Origin: Paragonimus skrjabini miyazakii
Taxonomy: Eukaryota > Platyhelminthes > Trematoda > Plagiorchiida > Troglotrematidae
NCBI GenBank assembly: GCA_014338405.1
Contig: JTDE01000039.1
Coordinates: 307,161 to 371,160 of the forward strand
DNA: 64,000 nt
Direction: 5' to 3'
Under the pieces are notes generated by a model that made no database searches, had not been told where the DNA came from, and was given only the letters and a program-made list of their open reading frames with translations. Positions 1-13,400 of the stretch are shown here, piece by piece. The position numbers and the translations under genes are program-made. How positions within the stretch are numbered: position 1 is the stretch's first letter; every line of letters starts with the position of its first letter.

Positions 1-1256
1 TATGACATTTTCAACCCGAGCCACGCTAGAATGGTATATTGTGCACTGTGAAGAAAACAGAATTGTATCTCTGTAAGTTTGACCTGGAAGAAACATACGT
101 ATTAAGTTACAGAGGAATGGTCATGTTATTCAAATGAGATGGTGACTTTAGTACACATTAATACTCTGTTGGAAGAAGTCTTCAAAATTCAGTTAATCTT
201 CAGTGAGAATCACTGATTCATTGTTGTCTATGACCATAATGTTGAGTTTAAGGAGGAAGTAGCCCTAATCTACATATAAAGCAACCGACAGTAATGCCGC
301 ATAACGAAATTCATTTATTTGATTGCAAATAGAATCTTTCAGTGATAGGAGGTTGCGTAATAAATGCGTGGACATAGTTAATGACTAGTTCTCGTGAACT
401 AGCCAGAGACACCACTGTTAAGTGTGTAATAGCATTTCATTTACGTGATGATCACAGTGGAAACAATTCAATTATATTAGGGAGTTACGTAATGTGTAGG
501 TATTATATATTCCAACGGTTGAAGACATGAATTAGTTCGTCATGTTGTTTTTCAAATCAACAAACAAGATTAATTGTTAATTTCAACGTCAGCATAAAAG
601 AACAGATTTTGAAGTTGATAAGTACTAACTGTCCCTTCGTCATTGATTTAAAAGAAACATTAAACTTGTTTTTGTTACTTACAACTTGTTTTGCATAGTA
701 TTAATCGTTTACGTAAAAAAACGTATTGGTTCTATTTACCAGGAGAATAGTACTACTGTTACTTTCGGTGGTAGATGCTGCTCTCTCTAAACTGTGGTCG
801 CACAAACGATAGTTCTAACTTTCCATATTCTATTGTTTTACCCCAGTCCTGGGATAAGTGGCATCCATACAAAGACAGGAGTGGCTATAATTCCTTTGGA
901 TCGTCAAACTTACGTTTTAGAAATGTGAATTTTTTGTAAACTTCCAACCTGCAGCGTATAAAATGTTTCAGAAATTAGTGCTATCAGTAAAACTTCGAAG
1001 AATACACTGCGTTGGTGCCTTTCTGAATTGATTGAGAAACATAAGTTTAAGTTTAACTCCTGTTATGAAAGGCAGTTTAGCGAAAATTAAAACTTATTTT
1101 TCAGCAATTTTCTCAATGGAGTGTTCACCTTAAATGTCTAGTAAACGGTTCCACCAATGTTGAAATCCTCAAATTTTAATTGTTGACTGACGTACTTAGT
1201 TGAAAACCTTTGCGAAATATTAATGTTCTGCTTATTGTAACTTTTCTGTCTACAAG
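1..1256. other. Intron upstream of first visible SLC17 exon
   Basis: No exon encoding the SLC17 N-terminus (TM1, usually containing an R.N.GVA-like motif) was recognised here on the + strand. The sequence is AT-rich, with stops in all frames and no recognised repeat. Confidence 0.5.
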
Positions 1257-1499
1257 ATTTTGTCAGATGGTCCGTTCCTATGGGATTCGCAGACTCGTGG
1301 CCACGTTTTAGGCGTCTTTTTCTGGGGTTACTTGATCGGGCAAATTCCGTCAGGTATCATTACTCAAAAATTTGGCGCTCGTCCTGTTATTCTGGTCAGT
1401 CTCATCATGCTTGGTTTTTCGACTGCGTTGATACCGTTGGCAATATTCTACAGCATTTATATGTTGTACGCTTTTCGAATTGTTGCAGGACTTGTGTCT
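1257..1499 (+). CDS. SLC17 exon A: loop 1 to TM4 start
   Basis: This exon has 81 codons, phase 0 in and 0 out. The acceptor is ttctgtctacaag| and the donor is |gtaagt. It begins ILSDGPFLWDSQTRG and continues with the TM2 signature GVFFWGYLIGQIPSG, which aligns with the family's 'FFWGYIITQIPGG', then TM3 and the start of TM4 (FRIVAGLVS). The Arg of FRI is conserved in the family. Because the exon enters in phase 0 with no initiator, at least one coding exon must lie upstream. Confidence 0.9.
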
Positions 1500-4400
1500 G
1501 TAAGTTTTCAAAGACTTTTCCACTTGTTCACACTTTTTACAGATTGTAATTGATTTGGTTTTCATAGTTGAATGTCAAATTTATGAAAACTGACTATGAC
1601 TCCACATAGATACAGATGATGTTTTGGCAGGCGAGTGGTTGCAGTCTCTGTTACCAAAGTACGGAACAACTAGTTTAATTTAGTTGTCTCGTGGACAAAA
1701 CATACGAACGGGTAATCCATTTCCCACTAGGTGGCTTAATGAAAGAGTGCTTGGATTGCTTTCCTGTCAGTTGATTGTAGAATTTGAGTAAGAGTCTTTT
1801 GTTCGGTAGCATTTATTGGTTTTTCATGTTGGTACTAACAGAAAGATTTCCGAGTGCCGGAAGCAACAGCATTATGAAACATTAAAGATTTCTGTTGAGA
1901 TCCGACCTTGCACGTCATATCTTTTCACTAGTCTCTGCACTATTCACAAAAGTACACGTTTAGAAAAACTCGATATCTGTCAACGTTTTAACTGGTATTC
2001 ACGAGTTTGCTTCGTAAAGAGGAAAACCTGTGAATAGTTTTGAGCACGGTTTCATCCGACGTTTGAGGTTCGTTAAAAAGTCAAACATTAAACTAGAATG
2101 TACTGACAATTCTATTCCAACCAACGTTACGAGAAAGAGTACAGCATTTTAAAAGCAATATTTCCGCGTTCCTTTCAGGCCGTTTGGTTTCCAGGTTTCT
2201 ACCAAATCTGGGCTCTGTGGGCCCCTCCAAACGAACGCGGAATTTTGATTGGTCTTTCATTTGCGGGTAATTGAATTGTTATTTTTACTTAATAACTGTA
2301 AACTTGGAACTTTTGCTACATAGGGAATAAGGTGTTCAAACAAATGTGTTTACTGTCAGGTGAATGAAATATACGTTTTGAAGATTTTTATGTTTCTTTA
2401 AAATTTCGGTTTGTGTTCATTTGCAATTGAGCAAAAATTGTTGGGAGTAGGAAAGCTATTCATGGGATTGGCAGAGTCTTTAATGCTTTGTTGACCATGA
2501 AACGTAGAGCAATTACAATTCAAGGTTGTAAAGTTTTGCAACTCTTTATTCTCCAAATGGTTCTGTCCAAACCCTTGCTGTTTTCCTCAAATACTCTACT
2601 GGTTACTGTATTTAAACAAACGTTGCAATAACATACTATTGCACGGTGTCAAAATCCACAAACATCCCTGCTTAAAGTGATGTTCGTATAACATTAACAG
2701 ATACTCCAACAGTACTCACTATCATTATCGAATGATTTTTGTCTGGTTTGCATTAAGCGCCTATTTAATGAGCACATGATATGTAAGATTTAAAAAACGG
2801 GGAAAGATATTTTAAAACGTTATGCACACAATAATTCATTGAAGAACTAAAATGATCAATTATTGAACATTTCAATTAAACAGCATAATTCTACAGTATA
2901 CCTAATATCTGATCAATTATCCATAGTTAGATAATCCGCCAATTATGCTACCATGGTATTGTATGGTTCGAAAGAATATGGGACAGTAAAATCTGACAGC
3001 GGAGCAATTAACGTTTTATGATTTAAATACCGAACATGATGAAAGTGTTGGTTAACCAACTAAGACGACAGAATTAGAAACAAAAGATAATTGACTTTAT
3101 CATCCTTCTGTTTATTCTTCATACGATTGCAAAGTTCCTCTTTTTTTAAACCACTCAAGCTTACGGTACATGTTTGTAGGTTATTCAGCGCCTAGCTATC
3201 TGGGCACGAATAGGTAATTTTTTCTACCACCATTGCTGATTCAACTTTCAAAACAATCAACTCAACAGCACACCACGTCAGAAGAAATCGATCGGTTATG
3301 CACGTGGTTTGCCCTACAGGACAGTAGTGATTAAACCTTTCTGTGATTTCGTCAGCTTTTCTACCTCTAAAACATTCCACAAAGATCAGTATGCGTCATT
3401 ACGTTAAAGAAACCAAACTGATCAACCTGAAATCAAATTTAAACGAATGAAAATAATCTCAAATGAACGTAAACAAATTTAAACAATATAATAATCTTTA
3501 AGTGTAACAGAAACGAGTGAATATGACCACTATGACATAACATTTAAAACTTTAATAAGGCTAACTTGTTAGTAATTACACCTCATATCTTCGTTTTGCC
3601 AAGATTCAAACTAGTTAATAAAATAGCTTTATTCAATCAATTGTGTTTAATAGAAAAAAATGCAAATTTTCTCAATAATATATTTTTGCAACTGACTTGG
3701 TTGATTCCTGATAACTGAAACAAGTGAACTGTACATGTCCTCTTGACGTATTGATTGACTTATCAAACTGATGAATTTATGAGTTATAGTTAGCTCTTTC
3801 ACGTTATCCGATAATATATTTCAATTACTGAGTTCAAAACATAGTGAGATTTCTGAGTCCAAAAAGTGGCAAAAGTTGCCAGGTTTTCAGGGAAACGGAT
3901 TACAACGATATAGTTGTTGCTTCAAGTGTGGACAGTATTCTTCGGGAAAATTTCAATGAGTTACATTTATAATTCGGTTGTCTACCAACCTTAGTCAAAC
4001 CATGTTTGAGAAGTCGGAGATTACTAGTGCTAGAAAATGAAAAGCACTTATATACCGTTATGGTTTTCCCATGCATTTTCTATCGTGTTTCGGATGGGAT
4101 GATATAGGGCCATGTCTCAGAGGTCAGCAAGGTCACCATTTGAGTACTTGAGGCAGAGTTCAAGTGTGTTTCTTAGCATATAGGCACACTATCGACGAGT
4201 CATACTAAAAGCAGAGGTGAAGTAAAGTTGCTCAGGTTGGGATTGGTTAGCCTAAAGTTCGTCTGGGTGTTAACTGATTAGCAGTCAAGATCGGTATTAT
4301 GTCTTACATTTAAACATCTTTTCAAAACGTCTGTTAAAACACACTTTTGAGTTTTTATATATCATTTTCTTTGATTATTCAGCTGAAAGTTGACGATGTT

Positions 4401-7400
4401 GATGTTTCTTTTTAAGCCACATTCGTGGTACAACAAGGACCGTAAAGGAAAAACGTGGAAAACATTCATAAAAACCAATGATATGAAGGAGCTTAATAGG
4501 GAAATAACTAAAACTGGTGTGTTAGTGAAGTAAACAGTATATGTTAAAGGCTACGTTTGTAGGTGTTCTGCAAAATAGTGTGTTCAATATCTTTCGAGCA
4601 ACATTCACAGTAGACCGGCTTTTCAGGATGAAGCCACTTAACATATACTCAGCGTCATTTAGGTACATGAGTTCATCTTTAATGTTGATTCTAGCTTCTT
4701 TGGCAAACTTTCGTGAATCTCAGATGCTATAAATTTTGAATTCCAGAAAGGTCATTTTTAAGACACTGACTCGTTATACACCCGATTAATTTCGCGGTGA
4801 ATCGAACGTGCCTAGACTAATTCCAAACGATATTTCGTGCTTCTAGGTTTCAGGAATACTACAACCATTGAGTTTTGTCTACAATCTGGAAAGAAAGTAT
4901 GTAAGCGTTTTTTAACCTACCAAACCATCGTTACAAACTTACTTCAGTGGTAATGCACAATTAATTCTATCAGACAAATTTAGTCGTCATTTTTCAAATT
5001 AATAACATGTGTGTCGTTCATTAATGGTCTTTCTTTCTCAAAACATCTCGTCCTTTCCATAAATACTAACCCAGAACCTTAAAAAATTATGAAAGTCTGT
5101 GATTCGAGTCCTTACATATTTTGCATTTACTGAGTTATCTCTACACACTTGCTACGCTCTGGAATTGGCCGATTTACATAAAACTACCATAAAGCCTTTC
5201 TATGAAAATGTGAAATTGTGGGAATACCGGCCACTAATATAATGAAAGTATAATCCTACAAATAAGCTACTAGGGCCGAAACGAAGTTAGATAATAATGC
5301 TCTCAACTTTAGGTTCTTTACGTTACAGAACTCATATTTTAAAAATATTGAACACATGACTTTTTATTAGATTCACTAACTGCTTTGCAGACTATTTTGT
5401 TGCAATAAAAAAAATTACAAAACCTGGAGAGGAATATATCCTACAAATGTTCTATTGAATGTTATACACCGTAACTCAGTGAGACGGCCTAGAAGTTAAG
5501 TTGCAAGCAGATTGCTCAGGTAAACACTAATGTGGTCGACAGCTATTTCGACTTGCCTACGTCATCGTAATATGCATATAAGCATGCATACCAGAGAATG
5601 GAACTCATAACTTTTGGTCAAGTCAGAATAATAGATCAAACACTTATTTGACAGACCTCGTGGTCGTCATCACTGCAGATGCACGAGGGTTAACGGGTTA
5701 ATTTAGTTGAATATCGTATTTCCTTTTACCAAGCGACGGATGTTTGCTAGATTGCAGACGAAACACAATTTGTCACTCAAACTTAATCTCTTGGGCGTAG
5801 AAATGCACCAGCTAAGGACAAACGTTGGTTTGTCCGGGACTTGATTCACTTTAAATGGCAACGCCAGAAGGAGGCGATTAGCTCAGCTTGCCCTACAGTT
5901 TGTTAGTGATAGCGATTTTGAGGTTGATTTATACAGTTCATCCTTGGTTCTAGGTTATCGCTTGTTTCTTTTGCTGAAAAGGTCGGATTTGCGAAACTAC
6001 GTATTTAAAACGAATCGGATCTTACTTTGTACCGTTGCAAATGTTATTTTTCTAATTTTTATCCAAAAAATTAAAAACAAGTAATTCTTGAATATTTGAG
6101 AATTTTATTTTCGTAGCAGTAACCAAATTCCGTTTTATTTCAAAGGTGTTCACATAGGAAACGCGATCACTTTACCAATCGCCGGTGCGTTATGTCAGAC
6201 GTCATTTGGATGGCCTCTTGTGTTTTACTTCTACGGTAAGTGATATAGAATCCATGTTCAAGGAGGAGACTTAATCAAGTTGAGAGACATGGGGTTCATC
6301 AGTTGTCTCTAGCGCAATAGGATTTCATTTAGATCAGTATTTGTTTTTGATTGTTTTCAAGGTTTTAGTTCGTTAACCCTCCAAATGTCGCAGTTTTAAA
6401 ATATCTAGATAACATTTGTCCATAGCCAACCACGTTTGTCGTCAGTATACTGTGAACCTTCGGCTGTAACAGCTCTCTACGTACTCATAAAATCTCGGTC
6501 ACTATGTTTAAATAGTTCATGCGGCTATCACTTTTAACTCTCACACATTAGTGCCCAGATTAAACTGGATTTTTGCAAGCTCACAACACTAATCAAGGCT
6601 TTAAATTCGGTGATTACAAGCTTGAAAGGTGGCATTCGTTTACCCCTTAGCGAAGGTACCTGGTTATAAAATCGGATCCATCAACCCCACTGGGAGATAG
6701 GTAAGTTTTAACATTTTCTTAGCTGGGATAAAATATTTCGTAACATATGTGACATAGGTACATCTACCCGTTGTGTAGAGGAGAGAATAACTACTCTTTC
6801 CGTGCGTTAAGCCCGCCGATCCAAAAAGAAATCGATCGGTCGTCACATCGAACATGAATGTTCAATAGGCTCGAGAGCCGTTTACGTGGCTAAGTAGAAA
6901 GATGAACCTAACATCAGTTTGAGACATACACTACCATCATTAAGACATAACAGGTGGTCTCAGTTTTACCATGATTGAGGTGATCTCATTAAAGCACATC
7001 ACGCGATGGCTCCTCTTTGTCTGTTTACGCGCACGATCAAAAAACAGCATAGTTTATTTTATCATCTGGGTGCTGGGTTGCACATCCGTCCCTCGATCTC
7101 GTTCAGCGAATCAATGTGTTCATTTTTTCAGTGCAGTATTGTAACAAATGCATTCAACTGTTCAGGTTATGCTGGTATGTATCGTTCTAAACAATTGATA
7201 TGAAACTAACAACAAAATAGAAATCCTGAATTGCTGGATAGCAGAATACAGAAATGACTGAAAATTACTTCAGTCATAGAGCTGTTAATCAGAATTCAAA
7301 TGTTTTCAGTCAGCTACAGATTTACTGAGGACAAGGTTTGGATATATATTCCATATCGGTCAACATAATATGGGTCGACCGCGAATAGCCGCGTGTAAAG

Positions 7401-10400
7401 AAACTATCTTAAAACGCTCCAGAAGGTCAAAGTGGTTTCAAAAAGAACGGTCGTGTTTAGTTCCAACAAAGCAACTCGTCAATAATATCAGTTTGGCGAA
7501 TTTTGAATAAACGTAGAGTTAAACCGCTTGAAAAACCTCGTGGTTCAATCTCACACATGATGTTTATTATGGCAAGTAAAACAGCAGACGTCCACGGGTA
7601 ATTATTCAGAATTGAAGCAATCTTCTTGAGAATGTAGACTTTTGAAATCCCTACTTCTACGCTGCTGAAGTCCTACAGCTCTTCATCCCAACACCTATCT
7701 GGTTCAGTCCTAGAAGTACAGTTGACGTATACCTGACGCCAGAGGTGACAGAAATTAGCATCACTAACGTGTGCGCCAGGTATTTTGTTGGCAAGCTCTA
7801 AGAACTATTGCTAATCAAAAGCATGGTGTTAGCCAGTCAAGTAAAACAGTCCACCATCTCAAGCGTACTACCCGTAGTAAGGAACGTGTTAACAGTGATA
7901 CCTCAGACATGATGTAACACGGTACATCTTGAAGATATTAGGCGCATTTCAAATAAGTCAACTAGATTCCAGTGGATTGTCAGGACGGAGGTGTGAACAT
8001 TCCAACACGGCGGAATACCCCAACGCGGGGGAGTTACGTCCAAAACCTACAACGAGCGGATCGAGGACGGCGTGGGCGACTGAGTGAATCATTGCTCGAC
8101 TGGGTCGGACCAACGGGCGAGACATGGCAGGCAAAATAGGATGGACGACCAAATCGCAGCCGCGATTATTCCAACACTCGCAGAAACATCTCGACACGAT
8201 CGTGAAATACGGTGAAAGCCCACAATGGATAGATGGCGAACAACATGAGCGACCGGACGAACCATCGCTCAACAAAATCAGACCAACCGACGAGGAATGG
8301 CAGGCGGAAAAACCCCGATAGAAGACGCCGACCACACACATAAACCGAGCAGAAGAGCACAGGACGCGTGAGCGGAAACCTAGGGTGTTGTGGACTGGAA
8401 TACTTACTCATAAACGCGAGCGCGCGTGTGGCATGGTGACTAGCGAGTTGGGCAATAAAGACTGTGCTTTATTGGATGCCTTTTTGCTACAAGATCATTC
8501 AACGAGGTCAGCATGAATTCTATTCGCTCAGTAAACTTTCTAAGTAAAATATTTTTGAAAATTAATTCTCCATACGAAGGAGTATTTGACGAGATCATTC
8601 TTGTAGACAAACTCGGAGGTACATCATGTGTATGCCGGAAGACTATCCTGCATACTCTCAACTCCTTAGTGCCCACAGGTCAACGGGCGTACGCTACCAG
8701 GTATCTCACTTGCTTCTAACTAGGATTTGACAACTTTCAAGTATCTCGTCTGCAGTTAGCCAAGTTTGTCAAATAATCTGTAGTCTGGACCAAGTATTAT
8801 TCGGTGCCAGTTGGTCAATTGCATTTAATTGCTGTTGAAATATGTCGCTACATCATTAATCACCGTGTGATCGTCGAGCTTTTTACAGAAGACACGGAAT
8901 TCAAATCGCTACCCATGGATCGGAAAACGGAGAGATTTAAAACATGGCTAGACAGAGTGATTTTGTAACACTTAAGTCACGCTGGTGTGATGAACGGTCA
9001 ACAGTAGGCTTGGTTTATGAAACATTAGACTTTACAGTTTTATTTCGTATAAACTACGCACGAGACGTTCACTTGCAAATATTTGTCTTAGTGATTTGGG
9101 GGAGTCACACACTTATAGCTTTAGCCAGCTTAAGAAATGCAATCTCGTAAAAGTGGACTTGCCGAAGGTCACGTTTCCGTTTGCAAATATTATGTGCAGA
9201 GCAGTTAGTCGAAGCTCTGCCTGACACCTAGACTGTGACCAACCAGGTTCCGTCTGTTCCACCTTGTTCGGTGTGCAAGTTCACTTTCAGCTGTGATCTG
9301 ATCCAAATGAGAATGACAAATCAATAGGTAACTATTCTTATGCAAAAATCTGGTATAAAACGGTTAGAAGTCTTAGGCTGTTGACGCCTACCTGATTCAG
9401 AGCTATTGTGTTCAGTTAATTGTTCAGTACATAAAAAGTAGATAACCTAAAAACCCAGCCGTCGCAATTTTTCAAATATGGTTTGGTATCATCGCTCGAG
9501 CGGTGTGACTTTTGAAGAACTTCACTCCATAGTTTCATAGCGATGAATAACAACCAATAATAATTGCTACATTGACTATTGATTGGGCGTTCGGATATGA
9601 TAGATTGATCGTTTGTGCTATGATATCAATGGCACAGTGACTAACGTGGTTGACTCACGACAGCGTGGCTGAAATATAAATGCCAGCTGTGGTGAGAATA
9701 TGCATTAGTTATGGGCTCTCAAAAGTACAAAACTCGATTTTAGTGCATTTTTTGGAAAACGACTAAACTGGAATTTGATTGAGATGCAAACACTGTCGTC
9801 AGTTGCCACTGACGTTCAAGTTACATTGAACACCAGTAAATAGAATATAATGTTACAGAACATTATTGACCCTGTACGCTTGACGTTTGATGCACCAGTA
9901 TCATTGCATATATACTCCTAGGCAATTCTATATTACGGAATGGTTTTGCGTAGTTTTTGAGATGTGAAAGTTATTATAACTCAATTTTAAATCGTGTTTA
10001 GTTATTTGTGATCTGTCCATCATGCGGTATTCAACTTCATAAACGTTTGACCTGAGTTGTAACACCAGATTATCACGTTCCTATGACCAGTTGGATTGGA
10101 CTTCAGAGATCCAGATAAACGTACTTGACTCCTGGTAAACTGAAAATTAATGTAGTACTCATTGTCAACCCGGGAAATTTCCAACACAGTCAATCTTTAA
10201 ACCATACTTCATCAAAATCTTGTGTAACCCAAATGTCGCTTGTCTGAAGAGTTGTGTTACTGAAGATAATTTTTCTGAAGACATCACATCTGAGTATTTA
10301 TGAGGAGCTGTTCAAGCAGAAACTTAACAACAGTTTGAACTACACTTAGATTGGTTATCATAAAGAGGGCGAATTTACAAACTGCTTGCGAGTATGTTAA

Positions 10401-13400
10401 TAACTGGTTTTCGGAATTTGCAGTGTGTTAGAACTAGAACAGTTTTGTGTATGTCATAAGTTTATTATTTATTACAGTAGCAGTTGGAATATCGAATAAT
10501 CTGTGCGTACATCGTAAACTCATAAAGGCATTCACTTGTCATTGATTGTGGCGTGCATAAGTATATTTTATCAAGCAATGCGATGAATGCTCTGTACTTG
10601 ACATAATATAAATATAGTATCTAAAGCCTATTGGTTCACGAAGCGACACTTCCTTTTAAAAAATATATAAGCAGCATTTCAGCAACTTTGCGTTAAGTAG
10701 GTTTTCGCTGTTCTAAGATAAATTGTATTTGTATGGTTTTGTGATGAAAGTAAGTTTCTGCCACAGATAAGTGATATTTTTCCTGAATGATTAACGACAT
10801 TTCCATTCATGATGGTGTGCTACGGGTATACTAGTCAACTTTGGCGTGGTCGAGTGTTTATAGTTGGAAGTGAATTGCGCTGTACCACACGTTAATCTGA
10901 AACTGGTTTGGAGTTAAACAAAAGCGAACTTCACGGCAAGTCGCTAGAAGTCAACAGCAGTAATTGTTTTTCCTTTGTTAGTATGTTTTGTGCGAGCAAA
11001 ATTTGTGTAAGCTTCTCACATCTGTCGCGGAGTTACTAGTGAATGAGAAACGGAACTTTTTATTCACAGAATATAGCAAATTTATTGCTGGACAAAACAT
11101 ACAATGATGGTCCACTGACGCCTATTGTGAACCTGGGTGGGGACATACACTTTACTTTGTCTGTTTTGCAATGCTTAGCAATGCATTGGTTATATCAACG
11201 TCCCACTTCAGTTTGTGTTTGATCAGAAGTGCTCTTACAAGAGACATCCATTCAATCTTCTGGTTTCATAAGTATTAACCAATTTGGTAAGTTTTATAGC
11301 ATATGGTAAGGTGTTACACTTGTGAATTACAGCTTTATTTTCTGCTATCATATACTTACTACTGAATGACGTACTCTTCAATCCACGATAATTATCTCAT
11401 AACGAGTAAATAACTTTCAATTGGATTACCTGTCCAATATCAGTTAGCCAATCGACATCGTTCTTTCACTGTTGCTTAGTCAGCCCCTTTGTGAAACTCA
11501 ACTTCTGTTCTTTCCTATCAGTGCACACATGTCGTGAATTAGTCTACATCACTAACATATTTGCGGTGACATTAATACTTTCGATAGAGTGATGAATATC
11601 AACATGTAAAACAATACTGATCGGTTTAAAAAATTCATACAAAATATGCCTTCAACAGGAAAACGTCGGTGAAAGAGCACCATCAAATTCTTGCTTGTAA
11701 CCATTCAGCGGTGCTCGTCGGGAGCGCATTTTACTAAAAACACACTTATAATGATCCCTTACTAGCTAAAAATGACAGTCGTCCCACATTCCGAAGCTAA
11801 TTAAATATAAAACAGTTCATCAAAGTGTTCTAGATATCTGATTGAACTCACGCCCTCCAATTAGTTTGAGACAGACAGGAAGTTTGACTGATAGAATAGT
11901 TTAAATGTGAAATTTACAGCATATCCCAGCCAGTTTACTGTTTCTACAGTCATCGTTTGACTAAAACATTTACAATTCATGAACGTATTTTAAATTTTTC
12001 AACTTTCGTTTGCGTGTGTCCAGGTGCTAGCTGTATTGCCTACGTATTTCTCTGGTTTCTGTTTATCTACGACACCCCGACACAACATCCCATGATTTCG
12101 GAGAGTGAAAAATCGTTCATTATATCCGTGTGTGGAACTGCTAGGGAGAAACGTGAAAAGAAGGTGAGCACACGTAATTTTTGTCCCCAACACTATGATC
12201 ACCAGAAAAAGGGCGGCTACAATGCAGCTCAACTGTCATATTTTTCATGTTTCGTTTTTATGTATAATCAACGCTAAATGCAGTAGTGAACTGAGTGGAA
12301 AGATGTTGGTACTTAAAGCCTTAGACAACTATGCTTTTGAGGTCAACGGGCAAACGGAGTTATCGGTAAGATGAACGAGATGAGGGACGTTGTCTAAATG
12401 ATTTGAGTCCAAGTTCAAAAAACCTACATTTTGTCGTTTACTTGAAACTAATTTTGGATACCACAAGGCTGTTATCTTTTAACTAATTGTGCTTCTCTCT
12501 GCTAAGCTGTTAAAAACTGTAGACAACTTGGGTTATTTTTACATAGTGTATTTTATTAAACTATCGAACTACTCTCATCGATATCCTAATCCAAAACGTA
12601 GGTTTTCCTGTGTGCCACCTATAAATACAAAAATCAGTTGCTTCCCGAGAAGATGTGCAGTTCTAAAGAACAACTGCCATAGGTTTTTCTTTCAACCATC
12701 TCGCTTGTGACGAACAGTGACCCAATGCTGACCTTTATACATGATTACGTTGTAGTGAAAGTAGTATGTTGTACTAGACGTCCACAAACGTCAGTGTATT
12801 TGTGCTTTTCAATAAGTTACGTTATTTTGTCTGTCTTTACTACTAAAAATAATGACTAGTAAATTACCATAGAATTTCGCACGACAATTCACGAGATGTT
12901 GACCTACACATTGCATATATTAAATCTATCAGCAAAGAATGCACATCCAACAAAGGTACAGAGAGTTTGGAAGCATAACTGTCCTGGTAAAAACTAACCA
13001 CAGAATATCAGATAAACACTGTGGCAGCTATGCAAACACGCTCAGTTTGTACCTTATCACACTTGCGGAAGTAGCTGCTGCGTCCACTGAAACAATTTAT
13101 GAGAGCAGAGCATTGAACAGATTTGCTTCGCCGGAGTGTAGGACGTGGACGATCACGTTCGTGAATAGAAACTTTGAAAACCACGGGTGCTTTGTGTGAC
13201 CGACGTCCGACACGAGCCTGAGGGTGGGGAAGTCGGGTTTCACTTCCACATGAACGAATGTTCACGAACGACCTACCAGTGTGTACACAGACTATATAAA
13301 TGTGTTCGCCATTTCGGATGGCCAGTAGTAGTCTTTCAATACTGGGATTGCCACACGCGTTATGTTCCCATTCGTTGAACTTATAAACAAGCGTTATTTA

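Larger units (their letters stand above)
6236..12023. other. SLC17 intron 3, contains a GC-rich island
   Basis: This 5.8-kb intron is AT-rich and featureless except for the 7970-8474 island described separately. Confidence 0.6.

Noticed and set aside
5871..5920. tRNA-like A-box (TTAGCTCAGCTTG) suggesting a tRNA gene or SINE
   Set aside because: No B-box at the right distance and no cloverleaf pairing; a single box match is expected by chance.
13158..13270. 10-bp perfect inverted repeat as a possible MITE
   Set aside because: The repeat does not extend outward or inward, and there is no flanking duplication.
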